From Hymenobacter metallicola (GTDB lineage Bacteria; Bacteroidota; Bacteroidia; Cytophagales; Hymenobacteraceae), in contig NZ_SRMB01000002.1 in assembly GCF_004745645.1 (NCBI RefSeq), positions 806,001-870,000 on the forward strand: DNA of 64,000 nucleotides, given 5' to 3'. Made by a program: the position numbers and the translations under genes. The notes under the pieces are model-generated. The model was not told where the DNA came from. It made no database searches and was given only the letters and a program-made list of their open reading frames with translations. The first letter of the stretch is position 1. Every line of letters starts with the position of its first letter. Shown in pieces: positions 52,714 to 61,316 of this stretch.

Positions 52714-53436
52714 ATGAAAAAATTCCTGTTGCTCCTGGTCTGCGGCGTTACCCTGGCCATGGCCCCCGCCCAGGCTCAGCGCAAGTCCAAGGTCAAGGTG
52801 AAAACCGAAGGTGCCGCGGGCAGCACCGCCAACCGCCTGCTGCCCCTGTTCGGGGGCCTGTCGGTAGAAGCGGCAACCCAGGTGGTCGGCCCGGCTTTTC
52901 TGGCCGACATCGACCGGAATTTTCCTTCCCGAGCCGAGGCCAGCAAGTTTTTCTCCGACAAAGGCTACGAGTACATCACCGAAAACAAGCCCGACACGGC
53001 CCTGTACCGCTTCAACCTGGCCTGGCTGCTGGATCAGAAGAATGCCGACGTGTACCGCGGGCTGGGCGTTATTGCCAGCCGCAACGACACGCCCGACGAG
53101 TCTATCAGCCTGCTGACCCAGGGCTTGGCAGTAGCGCCCACCAGCACGCTTATGCTCAGCGACTTGGGCACCAGCTACCTGATCCGCTACCAGCAAACGA
53201 AAAAGAAAAAAGACCTGGATCAAGCCCAGAAGCACCTGGAAAAAGCCCTGGCCACCGATGCGACCAACGCCTTTGCCTGGCAGCAGATGGGCCGGGTGCA
53301 CTACCTGCGGGAAGACTACACCAAGGCCTGGGAAGCGGTGCATAAAGGCCAAAGCCTGAACGTGAGCAGCCTCGATTTTGAGTTGATCAGTGACCTCTCG
53401 GCCAAGCTGCCCGACCCCAAAGGCATGTTCAAATAA
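52714..53436 (+). CDS. Secreted TPR protein
   Basis: 240 aa from ATG 52714 (MKKFLLLLVCGVTLAMAPAQAQ signal peptide). After a Lys-rich stretch (RKSKVKVKTEG) come about four tetratricopeptide-like helix pairs: ALYRFNLAWLLDQKNADVYRGLGVIA, SISLLTQGLAVAPTSTLMLSDLGTSYL, LDQAQKHLEKALATDATNAFAWQQMGRV, YTKAWEAVHKGQSLNVSSLDFELI. A periplasmic protein-binding scaffold of unknown partner. Followed 76 bases later by a beta-barrel gene on the same strand. Confidence 0.85.
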   Translation: MKKFLLLLVCGVTLAMAPAQAQRKSKVKVKTEGAAGSTANRLLPLFGGLSVEAATQVVGPAFLADIDRNFPSRAEASKFFSDKGYEYITENKPDTALYRFNLAWLLDQKNADVYRGLGVIASRNDTPDESISLLTQGLAVAPTSTLMLSDLGTSYLIRYQQTKKKKDLDQAQKHLEKALATDATNAFAWQQMGRVHYLREDYTKAWEAVHKGQSLNVSSLDFELISDLSAKLPDPKGMFK

Positions 53437-53512
53437 ACGGTTGCGGCAGGCTCGGCGGTAACGGCAAGGAGCTGGTGTGCGTATCTGGGCTGCTCACCAA
53501 CTTCATTCGGCC

Positions 53513-54247
53513 GTGAACTTTCGTCAGATATTCTTCAGCAGCCTGCTGCTTTTTGCCCTCGTAGCCCAGTCAGCCCAGGCCCAGAGCCCGGAGCGCCGCA
53601 AGCGTCATTTCACCAACTCGGCCCGGCCCTACCACCGGGGGCCGCTGTATTTCACGCTGGGCGGTGGCGCAGCTTTCTACAACGGGGATCTGGCGGAAAG
53701 CTTTGCCGACAACTTGCCCGGCCCCAGCGGCAGCATTGGCGTGCTGTACCTGGTGCGCCCCCGGGTGATGGTGGGCAGTGAGCTGTCCTTGTTTAAGCTC
53801 GGGGCTAAAGACCAGCTGCCGGAGCGTGGTTACGCCTTCCAGGGCAAGAATGGCGCTCTAACGGGCTTCGTCCGTTACGAGCTGGTCCGGGATGAGTCGC
53901 AGTTTGCCGATTCCCGCGGGTCGGCGGCCCTTATCAAGCCCTACGTGAAGGCCGGAGCCGGCTTTTTGCTCTACACACCCGAATCATACTTGGGCGACGG
54001 GCGGCCGGTGCCCAGCACCACGTTCCTGACGGCCGAGCGCAACGACTACCCCGCCACGGCCCTGATTGCCCCAGTCGGCCTGGGTTTGGTAGTTCGCCTG
54101 CTGCCCAACCTGAATGCTACGGCTGAAGGCTCCTACTACTTCACAACCACCGACCACCTCGACGACATCAGCCAGCGCGGCAATGCTACCCGCAACGACG
54201 GCTTTGGCTTGGTCGAGCTCAAGCTTGAATACTCGCCTTGGCGTTAA
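53513..54247 (+). CDS. Outer-membrane beta-barrel protein
   Basis: 244 aa if GTG 53513 is used (VNFRQIFFSSLLLFALVAQSAQAQ, a good signal peptide); a GTG at 53477 is also in frame. Mature protein: GPLYFTLGGGAAFYNGDLAESF, GSIGVLYLVRPRVMVGSELSLFKLG, FVRYELVRD, IKPYVKAGAGFLLYTPES, and strands ending in EYSPWR. The alternating pattern and C-terminal aromatic residue are those of small outer-membrane barrels, with some resemblance to DUF6089. Function unknown; ended by a strong terminator. Confidence 0.82.
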   Translation: MNFRQIFFSSLLLFALVAQSAQAQSPERRKRHFTNSARPYHRGPLYFTLGGGAAFYNGDLAESFADNLPGPSGSIGVLYLVRPRVMVGSELSLFKLGAKDQLPERGYAFQGKNGALTGFVRYELVRDESQFADSRGSAALIKPYVKAGAGFLLYTPESYLGDGRPVPSTTFLTAERNDYPATALIAPVGLGLVVRLLPNLNATAEGSYYFTTTDHLDDISQRGNATRNDGFGLVELKLEYSPWR

Positions 54248-54267
54248 CCATTTGGGTTACCAACATA

Positions 54268-54297
54268 AAAAAGGCCCGCCGAATGGCGGGCCTTTTT
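54268..54297 (+). terminator. Intrinsic terminator after the beta-barrel gene
   Basis: 13-bp perfect stem AAAAAGGCCCGCC / GGCGGGCCTTTTT, loop GAAT. The A-run on the other side would also make it work for the convergent protease gene at 54317. Confidence 0.93.
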
Positions 54298-54316
54298 CAG
54301 TTACCAGGCAGTCAAA

Positions 54317-56749
54317 TTATTCTTTCACGAAGCGCTGACGGTAGGTTGTCTGCCCGTCGCTGACAGTGAGCGTGTACATGCCCTTAGCCAGGTTGGCTAC
54401 GTTCAGCAGGCCGTTGCCCTCGTAGCGGGCCGTCTTGCTGATGGCGCCGCGCACGTCCATTACCTGCACCGAGGTAATGGCCGCGTTGCCGGGCAGGGCA
54501 ATGTTGAGGCGGTCGGCTGCCGGGTTCGGGTACACCTCGAACTGGCTCGACACCGTGGCCCCCGAGAGGCTGGCTACTCCGTCGAAGGTGGTGCCGCCGC
54601 TGATGGTCACGCTATAGTCTTCGGTTTCGCCGTAGCTGTAGGCATTGCAGCTGGTCGTGGCCGAGTTGTCGCTCATTACCACCCGCATGCGGGTTTTGCC
54701 ATTTTTAGCCGAAACGGGTACCGTGAAGCTGGAGCTGCGGGTAGCGCTAGACGTGCTGGCCGCGGCGCTTACCACCAATTCACCGGCATCGGTAAAGACG
54801 CCATTCTGGTTGTAGTCAATGTACACTTTGAAGTACTCCGAGTAAGCCGTACCGGCAAAGCCCGCGCTGTAGCTGATAGTCTGAGTCGAGCCAGCCGTCA
54901 GGGTCGGAGCGGCCAGGGCCGTGCCGTTGTAGTAACCCGCATCCGCGCCCGAGGTGCGCGTCAAAGAACCCAGGCCCACGTAGTCGATGAACTCATAGGC
55001 GACGCTGTTGCCTTTCGACGTGCAGTACGTTACGCCGGTGGGCGGAGGCGTGGTACCGCCCCCGTAGGCAGCGCCCACCCCAACGGCATTCCAGGCGTTG
55101 GTTACGGCAATTTCCTGGGCCGAGCCGGCTCCGTACAGGTCCTTAGCCGACTGGATAGAGTAGGTCCGGGCCGCGGCGTAGTTGCTCGAAGCAGTCAGGT
55201 ACACGCTTTCGGTGCGGTAGGCAATTTTGGCGGCGGCATCAATACCGATGCCGGTTACGCTGAAGCTAGTGCCGATGTCGTTGGTGCCGCTGCCCCCTAC
55301 CGAGAGGCGGTAGAACCAATGGTTGAGCACGCCCGAGTTGGTGTGCACCCCGCCATTGTCGCCGGTGCCGGTGTACCAGTAGGTGCCCTTGTAGGTATCG
55401 GGCTGGTTTTCGGCGTTGGGGTTGCTCATTGAGCGCAGCGAGGGCCGCACCTTGTCGATGTCTTCACCAATGAGCCAGGTTTGCTTGGTGGGCGCCTTAT
55501 AGTACTCCACGCAGGCCCCCCAAATGTCGGAGAAGCCTTCGTTCATAGCCCCCGATTCGCCTTGGTAGGTCAGGTTGGCCGTGTTGGAGCAAACGGCGTG
55601 ACCAATTTCGTGGGCGGCAACGTCGAGCGAAGTTAGTGGGTCGAAGCGGGTGGCGCCGTCGCCGTAGGTCATGCGGGTGCCGTCCCAGAAAGCGTTTTCG
55701 TAGCCAGCCCCGCCGGGGGTGTCATCGAAGTGCACATAACTCCTGATTTTGGCGCCGGCGTTGTTGTAAGAGTTGCGGCCGTGCACGTTTTTGAAGTAGT
55801 CGTAGGTGCCCTGGGCGCCCCAGTGCGCGTCCAGCGCGGCGTTGTCGAAGTTGGCGTTGTTGTACTCCGTCCAGTTGTTATCCGCGTCAATGAAGTCGAC
55901 AGCGGCGGTGTAGCTGTTGCTCTTGCGGCAGTTGTAGGTCTCAATACCCAGGCCGCGGGTTAGCTCGCGCAGGCGGTAGCCGCCGGTGGTGGTTTCGGTG
56001 GCGCTGCTCTGCGTGCCCGAGTACTTGGTGGCGAAAGTGCCGGTGGCGGCGGCGTGCTTGATAATATTATCCTGCATGACCACCTGCCCCGAGTGGGCAT
56101 CGACGTAGATGTAGGCCCGGCTGATGGGCTGCTGGGCGTAGATGTTGAATTTCCAGGCCAGGGTAGGCTCCCCGAGCTGTCCGGCGGCCACGGCCCTCTG
56201 GTTCTGTACAATGACCAGCTCGCCCTGGGGCTTGTAGGTAGCGGCAGGGTTGTTTTCCTGCGCTTTCAGTCCCGCTTCTTCCGCGGCATCCTGCCACATG
56301 TATTTCTTGGCGCCTACAAACTGCAATGCTGCCTGCAACGCCGCCGAGGCGCTCAGAGAAGGCGTCACGTTGAGCTCTCCGATTTGCTCGAAGCTGCCGC
56401 TCATGCTTTGCACGGCGCCCTGCTTGGCGTGCAGCGTGTAGGAGGCATGCTCCACCTTGACGCCTTTGTAGTACTGCTCGTACCGCTCGTGGGCATAACC
56501 AAGCGGGTCAATTTCCGTTTTGCTACGAAGCATCTGGTCGTTGCTGCGCAGGCCGAGCTGCTCGGTAAAGGCCTTGCGGGCATCATTGAGCGTGTACGCC
56601 GGGGCATCGACGCGGAAAGCCACCAATTCGGGAGTGCCACGCTCGGACAGGACTTTCTGCAGAACAGCGGACTTGTCCTGGGCCTGGGTGGTGGAGCAGG
56701 CAAGGCCACTAGCCAGTAGCACGGCTACTGCTGAGTACTTTTTTTTCAT
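54317..56749 (-). CDS. Secreted M4 family metallopeptidase (thermolysin-type) with GEVED and T9SS domains
   Basis: 810 aa. Signal peptide about residues 1-23; FTP and PepSY-like propeptide (about 25-235; AHERYEQYYKGVKVEHASYTLH, WKFNIYAQQPISRAYIYVDAHSG). Catalytic domain from about 265: zinc ligands His380 and His384 in HEIGHAV and Glu404 in GAMNEGFSDIWGA. Then a GEVED domain (YSEYFKVYIDYNQNGVFTDAGELV, YGETEDYSVTI) and a C-terminal T9SS sorting domain (FEVYPNPAADRLNIALP, LAKGMYTLTVSDGQTTYRQRFVKE). Exported and processed outside as an extracellular protease. Confidence 0.95.
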   Translation of the reverse strand: MKKKYSAVAVLLASGLACSTTQAQDKSAVLQKVLSERGTPELVAFRVDAPAYTLNDARKAFTEQLGLRSNDQMLRSKTEIDPLGYAHERYEQYYKGVKVEHASYTLHAKQGAVQSMSGSFEQIGELNVTPSLSASAALQAALQFVGAKKYMWQDAAEEAGLKAQENNPAATYKPQGELVIVQNQRAVAAGQLGEPTLAWKFNIYAQQPISRAYIYVDAHSGQVVMQDNIIKHAAATGTFATKYSGTQSSATETTTGGYRLRELTRGLGIETYNCRKSNSYTAAVDFIDADNNWTEYNNANFDNAALDAHWGAQGTYDYFKNVHGRNSYNNAGAKIRSYVHFDDTPGGAGYENAFWDGTRMTYGDGATRFDPLTSLDVAAHEIGHAVCSNTANLTYQGESGAMNEGFSDIWGACVEYYKAPTKQTWLIGEDIDKVRPSLRSMSNPNAENQPDTYKGTYWYTGTGDNGGVHTNSGVLNHWFYRLSVGGSGTNDIGTSFSVTGIGIDAAAKIAYRTESVYLTASSNYAAARTYSIQSAKDLYGAGSAQEIAVTNAWNAVGVGAAYGGGTTPPPTGVTYCTSKGNSVAYEFIDYVGLGSLTRTSGADAGYYNGTALAAPTLTAGSTQTISYSAGFAGTAYSEYFKVYIDYNQNGVFTDAGELVVSAAASTSSATRSSSFTVPVSAKNGKTRMRVVMSDNSATTSCNAYSYGETEDYSVTISGGTTFDGVASLSGATVSSQFEVYPNPAADRLNIALPGNAAITSVQVMDVRGAISKTARYEGNGLLNVANLAKGMYTLTVSDGQTTYRQRFVKE

Positions 56750-56810
56750 GAAAGTGTGGTTTGGAAGATGGTTGGAAAGGAACGGAGCCCGGAATTGCTA
56801 CCGAGCGTTA

Positions 56811-56818
56811 GCAAGATA
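56811..56818 (-). promoter_or_regulatory. -7 promoter box of the metallopeptidase gene
   Basis: Minus-strand TATCTTGC, 61 bases before ATG 56749. The region beyond (56819-57000) is AT-rich and shared with the divergent SDR gene; it holds no gene. Confidence 0.45.
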
Positions 56819-57045
56819 ACAACTCTTCAAACTTATAGCCACTTTTATTGAAATATTTATTACCAAAGCAGCTTTAGTTTGTAATATTTTTAATGCACTT
56901 ACCAAGATCTGCACACGCCATACCTCTGTATTCTTCGCTTAGGACAGATTACTCGGAGCAACTTTTTCAGATTCGGCCTAGTCTATCGTCAAAATTTTAT
57001 ACGTTCCCGCAAATCCTCAGTACTGCCACTTTTACATAGCCAAAG

Positions 57046-57813
57046 ATGAATAATAGATGGAACCTGGAAGGGCGCACAGCCCTGGTCACCGGAGCTTCCA
57101 AGGGTATCGGGGCGGCCGTGGCCGAGGAGCTGCTGCGTTACGGGGCCACCGTAGTAGCCGTGGCTCGCCACGCCCCCGACCTGCAAGCTCAGGTAGCCGC
57201 CTGGCAGGCCCAGGGCCTCGCCGCTCACGCCCTGACAGCCGACGTAAGCCGGCCCGACGAACGGCAGAACCTCCTCCACGAATTCAGCCGGCAGTGGCCC
57301 AAGCTCGATATCCTGGTCAATAACGTGGGCACCAACATCCGCAAGTCGACGGCCGTGTACAGCGCCGACGACTACCGCCACGTGATGGAAACCAATCTGG
57401 AATCTACATTTGGCATGTGCCAGGCGGCCTACGAGCTGCTGCGGCTAAACCAGGGCGGCTGCATCGTGAATATTTCCTCGGTAGCTGGCCAAACCCACCT
57501 GCGCACCGGCTCGGTGTATGGCATGACGAAAGCCGCCATCATTCAGCTAACCCGCAACCTGGCCGTGGAATGGGCGCCGGATAATATCCGCGTCAACTGC
57601 GTGGCGCCGTGGTACATCCGCACGCCCCTGGCCGCCGGGGTGCTGAGCAACGAGCAGTATCTGCAGGAAGTGCTGAGCCGCACACCCATGCGGCGGGTGG
57701 GCGAGCCGGAGGAAGTTGGCAGCGCCGTGGCCTTTCTGTGCCTGCCCGCCGCCAGCTACATCACCGGCCAGACCCTGAGCGTCGATGGGGGTTTCAGCGT
57801 GAACGGCTTCTAA
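57046..57813 (+). CDS. SDR family oxidoreductase (tropinone-reductase-like)
   Basis: 255 aa classical short-chain dehydrogenase. [20 protein letters not shown] (NADP-binding), [24 protein letters not shown] (Ser), [10 protein letters not shown] (Tyr and Lys of the YxxxK motif), [32 protein letters not shown]. Most like the tropinone reductase-like/3-oxoacyl reductase group. The substrate is not evident. Single gene with a strong terminator; divergent AT-rich upstream region. Confidence 0.93.
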   Translation: MNNRWNLEGRTALVTGASKGIGAAVAEELLRYGATVVAVARHAPDLQAQVAAWQAQGLAAHALTADVSRPDERQNLLHEFSRQWPKLDILVNNVGTNIRKSTAVYSADDYRHVMETNLESTFGMCQAAYELLRLNQGGCIVNISSVAGQTHLRTGSVYGMTKAAIIQLTRNLAVEWAPDNIRVNCVAPWYIRTPLAAGVLSNEQYLQEVLSRTPMRRVGEPEEVGSAVAFLCLPAASYITGQTLSVDGGFSVNGF

Positions 57814-57827
57814 AGTTTACCATATCA

Positions 57828-57866
57828 AACAAAGAAAGGCACTCAGGTTGAGTGCCTTTCTTTGTT
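57828..57866. terminator. Intrinsic terminator, SDR gene and convergent ATP-grasp gene
   Basis: 18-bp perfect stem (AACAAAGAAAGGCACTCA and complement), 3-base loop GGT, then T run. T-rich on both strands. Confidence 0.93.
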
Positions 57867-57887
57867 TTTGGAGTTTATGGCGGCCCG

Positions 57888-58760
57888 TTACACGCCTTGG
57901 CTCAACGCCGCCTCGTAGCGGGCCAGGGCGCCTTCGCTGGAAGCCAGGTAAAGGAAGGGCTCAATCAGCTCCAGCTCCATCAACAGGAATTCGCCGTTGG
58001 CATCTACCCCGTCGACGCGGGCGTAGAGGCAGCCTTGGGCAAACTGCGCGACAATGGCATCGGCCGCCTGGCGCAGGTGCGCCGGGGCCTCGCGAGGCTC
58101 GATGCCGCCGCCCAGGTAGTGCTGCACCCGAAAGTCGCCCGATTTGGGGGTTTTCAGCACGCAGTGGCTGTAGGCGCCGCCCAGGTAAATGAGCGACCAT
58201 TCGCCCTCGGTCTGGATTTCGGGCTGGAAGGGCTGCACCAGAAAGTCTTCGTGCTGCACCAGTTCGGTGAGCTGGGGCAGGCGCTCGGCCGTTTCGGCCC
58301 GGGTCAGGGTAAAGGTGTTTTTGGCCCCGCCGCTGACAGCGGGCTTTACCACCAGCTGGTCGCTGTGCAGGATGTCGAACAGCTCGTCGATAACCACGGC
58401 ACTGCCCTTGGGCAGCCAGTGGGTGGGCACAATCTTTACGCCGGCCTGCTCCATGTCGCGCAGGTATTTCTTGTCGGCATTCCAGCGGATGGTGGCGGAA
58501 GGGTTGAGCAGCTTGATGCCGGTGGCATCCATCCGGTCGAGCCAGGCATAAAAGTCATCGACCCGGTCGAAGTAGTCCCAGGGCGACTTCACCACCACTT
58601 TGTCGTAGCCGGCCCAGTCGACGGCCGGGTTGGTCCACACCCGGGGAGCTACCTGGTGGCCTTGCTGGCGCAGGTGGCGGGTAAGCAGGGAATCTTCGTC
58701 TTCAACGGTGGGCGCCGCATACTGGGCCATGCTTTCGCAGGTAACGAGGGCAATGTTCAT
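57888..58760 (-). CDS. ATP-grasp domain protein (RimK/glutathione-synthetase-like)
   Basis: 290 aa. ATP-grasp features: N-terminal pre-ATP-grasp half (MNIALVTCESMAQYAAPTVEDEDSLLTRHL), SPWDYFDRVDDFYAWLDR, NPSATIRWNADKKYLRDMEQAGVKIVPTHWL, VVKPAVSGGAKNTF (ATP-binding Lys), DFLVQPFQPEIQTEGEWSLIYLGGAYSHCV, and a metal-binding ELELIEPFLYL. Such ligases join a carboxylate to an amine. It is separated by 7 bases from an M20 amidohydrolase gene on the same strand, so the two may act on related amide bonds. Substrate unknown. Confidence 0.88.
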   Translation of the reverse strand: MNIALVTCESMAQYAAPTVEDEDSLLTRHLRQQGHQVAPRVWTNPAVDWAGYDKVVVKSPWDYFDRVDDFYAWLDRMDATGIKLLNPSATIRWNADKKYLRDMEQAGVKIVPTHWLPKGSAVVIDELFDILHSDQLVVKPAVSGGAKNTFTLTRAETAERLPQLTELVQHEDFLVQPFQPEIQTEGEWSLIYLGGAYSHCVLKTPKSGDFRVQHYLGGGIEPREAPAHLRQAADAIVAQFAQGCLYARVDGVDANGEFLLMELELIEPFLYLASSEGALARYEAALSQGV

Positions 58761-58767
58761 TCAGCTC

Positions 58768-60087
58768 TTACTTTTTGGTAGTCAGGTAATCGGCGGCCAG
58801 GGTGGCCAGGGTTTTGACGCCCAGCGTCAGGCCGCTTTCGTCGATGCGGAAGCCGGGCGTGTGGTGGGGAGCGGTGGTGGCGGGGTCGGTGCCCTTGCTC
58901 ATGCCGCCCACGAACACAAACAGCCCGGGGACTTTCTCCTGGAAAAAGGCGAAGTCTTCGGCCCCGGTCACGGCTTTTTGCAGCACTACTTTATCGGCGC
59001 TGCCGGCGGCCGTGCGCAGCGAGGGCAGCATCCGCTCGGTCAGCTTGGGGTCGTTGAAGGTGACGGGGGCGTAGTTCACAATCTCCACCTCGGCCGTGGC
59101 CCCGGCGCTTTCGGCAATATTGGTAGCGGTGCGGCGGATGGATTCCCAGATTTTGCGCTGCATGTCCTTGTTGAGCGTGCGGATGGTGCCGGTCAGCTCC
59201 ACCTGCTCGGGAATGATGTTGTTGCGCACCCCGCCGTGAATCATGCCCACCGTAAGAACGGCCGCGTCTTCGGTCAGCTCGGCCTGGCGGCTGACGATGG
59301 TTTGCAGGCCCATTACAATCTGGGAAGCCGTGACGACCGGGTCCACGCTCAGCCAGGGGTAGGCGCCGTGGGCCGATTTGCCCTTTACCTTGATGGTAAA
59401 CACGTCGGAGGAAGCCATTTCGCCCCCGGGCCGGTACTTCAGCGTGCCCACTTCGGTCTGGGCGTTGATGTGGACCCCGAACATGGCGTCTACCTTGGGG
59501 TTATCGAGCACGCCTTCCTTTACCATCAGGCGGGCCCCGCCTTCCTCCCCGGGCAAGGACCCTTCCTCGGCCGGCTGAAACACGAATTTGATGGTGCCGG
59601 GCAAGTCCTTTTTCACCTGGCTCAGCACCTCGGCCGCGCCCATGAGCATAGCCACATGGGTATCGTGGCCGCAGGCGTGCATCACGCCCACTTCCTGGCC
59701 GTTGTACTGGGTGCGGGCCTTGCTGGCAAAGGGCAGCTCGTTTTTCTCCGTCACGGGCAGGGCGTCCATGTCGGCGCGCAGGGCCACGACGGGGCCGGGC
59801 TTGCCGCCCTTCAGAATGCCGACCACGCCGGTGCGGGCCACGCCGGTCTGCACTTCCAGGCCCAGGCTTTTGAGGTGGGCGGCAATAATGCCGGCCGTGC
59901 GGGTTTCCTGGTTGCCCAGCTCGGGGTGCTCGTGCAGGTCGCGGCGCCAGGCTATGACCTTGGCTTCCTGCTGGGCCGAGAGCTTGGCAATTCGGGCGTC
60001 GAGGGCCGCATTCTGGGCGGCGGCAGGGGAAGCGGCGGCGCCGGCCAGCAGAGCGGCAGCTACCCCGAAAAAGTAACGTTGTTTCAT
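58768..60087 (-). CDS. Exported M20 family amidohydrolase
   Basis: 439 aa from ATG 60087 (MKQRYFFGVAAALLAGAAASPAAAQ signal peptide). Dimetal site motifs: VVALRADMDALPVTE, GVMHACGHDTHVAMLMGAAEVL, FVFQPAEEGSLPGEEGG, MFGVHINAQT, and near the end AEDFAFFQEKVPG. It belongs to the IAA-amino-acid hydrolase/aminoacylase group and hydrolyses N-acyl amino acids or small dipeptides in the periplasm. Upstream of the ATP-grasp gene with a 7-base gap. Confidence 0.93.
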   Translation of the reverse strand: MKQRYFFGVAAALLAGAAASPAAAQNAALDARIAKLSAQQEAKVIAWRRDLHEHPELGNQETRTAGIIAAHLKSLGLEVQTGVARTGVVGILKGGKPGPVVALRADMDALPVTEKNELPFASKARTQYNGQEVGVMHACGHDTHVAMLMGAAEVLSQVKKDLPGTIKFVFQPAEEGSLPGEEGGARLMVKEGVLDNPKVDAMFGVHINAQTEVGTLKYRPGGEMASSDVFTIKVKGKSAHGAYPWLSVDPVVTASQIVMGLQTIVSRQAELTEDAAVLTVGMIHGGVRNNIIPEQVELTGTIRTLNKDMQRKIWESIRRTATNIAESAGATAEVEIVNYAPVTFNDPKLTERMLPSLRTAAGSADKVVLQKAVTGAEDFAFFQEKVPGLFVFVGGMSKGTDPATTAPHHTPGFRIDESGLTLGVKTLATLAADYLTTKK

Positions 60088-60116
60088 CCGAAACGGGAAA
60101 AGCAGATAGTAAGCTG

Positions 60117-60124
60117 CCAAGGTA
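60117..60124 (-). promoter_or_regulatory. -7-like box of the M20 gene
   Basis: Minus-strand TACCTTGG, near TAnnTTTG, 29 bases before ATG 60087. Confidence 0.4.
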
Positions 60125-60329
60125 CAATGCGGGGCGCATTTGCCGAAGCGGCCGGCACTTTCCCAACGCGGTAGTTTGCTGGCGGAGCCGCGCTGCAGCT
60201 TGCCGACGAAGATTCAGTCCCGCGTTGCAGGGAAAAGCGCGGGCGGCCCAGTGGTTTGTCAAGTACCCCGCTGGGCCATCAACCGGCTTCGACTGAAGCG
60301 AATAGCCTTCCCATTTGCGCCCAGCCCCG

Positions 60330-60337
60330 TATCTTCG
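60330..60337 (+). promoter_or_regulatory. -7-like box five bases before the WG-repeat gene
   Basis: TATCTTCG, close to TAnnTTTG, followed by GGGCA and ATG 60343. It lies in a small CCCCGTATCTTCGGGG palindrome. Possible leaderless start. Confidence 0.35.
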
Positions 60338-60342
60338 GGGCA

Positions 60343-61140
60343 ATGCCTGGCTTCTTCTCCTCTCTTATTCCTCGCTCTACGCCTGCGCTGCTGCTGGCGC
60401 TGTTGCTGGCCCGGCCCGGCACGGCCCAAACGGCCCCGCCCCGCCTGATTCCGTTTCACAAAGGCACAAAATGGGGCTACGCCGACCAAAACCGCCGCCT
60501 GGTGCTGCCCCTGCAGTACGACGAGGCCGGCCCCTTTGTGCAGGAACTGGCCTGGGTGCGCATCGGCAGCCTCTACGGCTACATCGACGGGGGCGGCAAC
60601 CCGGTTACGCCCATGCAGTTTACCAAGGCCGGCACCTTTCACCACGACCGGGCCACGGTGGAGCTGGAGGGCGAGACCTTTCAGATTGACGGCAGCGGCA
60701 AGCGCGTGACCACGCCTTCCGAGCCGGAGCCCGAAACCGAGTTTCTCACCCAGGGCGACTTGACGCGGCAAAACGGCAAGGTCGGCTTCCGCTTCACGGT
60801 GGGCCAGGCCGTGGTGCCGCCCGTCTACGACGAAATTCAGGAGAACTACAACGGCCTGCTCTTCGTGCGCCAGGGCGCGAAGTGGGGCGTCGTCAACAAC
60901 AAGGGCAAAGTGGTGCTGCCGCTGGAATACGACGCTATTAAGGCCACAGAAGCCAACAACTTCGCCTTCGCCATTGTAGAGCAGCAGGGCCGCTTCGGGT
61001 ACCTGGCCGAGGACGGCAAGCTGCTGGTACCGCTCAAGTACAGCGCCGCCGAGCCATTCATAGCCAGTGTGGCCCGCGTGACGACGCCCGACGGCCGCAC
61101 CGGCTATATCGACTCCCGCGGCCGGGAGTTTTTCGACTAG
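60343..61140 (+). CDS. WG-repeat-containing secreted protein
   Basis: 265 aa from ATG 60343 (signal peptide about residues 1-29, ending ARPGTAQ). Several WG/KWG repeats: FHKGTKWGYADQNRRLVLPLQYDEAGPF, RIGSLYGYIDGGGNPV, RQGAKWGVVNNKGKVVLPLEYDAIKA, RFGYLAEDGKLLVPLKYSAAEPF, TGYIDSRGREFFD. These form beta blades seen in many Bacteroidota envelope proteins; the role is unknown, probably binding. A degenerate repeat (QNGKVGFRFTVGQAVVPPVYDEI) also fits. Confidence 0.88.
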   Translation: MPGFFSSLIPRSTPALLLALLLARPGTAQTAPPRLIPFHKGTKWGYADQNRRLVLPLQYDEAGPFVQELAWVRIGSLYGYIDGGGNPVTPMQFTKAGTFHHDRATVELEGETFQIDGSGKRVTTPSEPEPETEFLTQGDLTRQNGKVGFRFTVGQAVVPPVYDEIQENYNGLLFVRQGAKWGVVNNKGKVVLPLEYDAIKATEANNFAFAIVEQQGRFGYLAEDGKLLVPLKYSAAEPFIASVARVTTPDGRTGYIDSRGREFFD

Positions 61141-61250
61141 GATCTGCCCCGGGGCGCCTTCACTACGCGTGTCACGCGCGGCACTTGCTGTTGGAGACTT
61201 CGGCAGGTCTTCACCACGTCGGGGCAGAGCTAAAAATTCGGTCGGAAACC

Positions 61251-61258
61251 TATCTTGC
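61251..61258 (+). promoter_or_regulatory. -7-like box before the TonB-like gene
   Basis: TATCTTGC, the same box as at 7776, four bases before an in-frame ATG at 61263 and 58 before the ATG at 61317. It places the promoter downstream of the earliest open start (61185), so that start is unlikely. Confidence 0.45.
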
Positions 61259-61316
61259 GGATATGGGTAAGGCCGGGAGCGGCGTTGTCTGCTTACGGCC
61301 TCTACCTCTACCTGCT

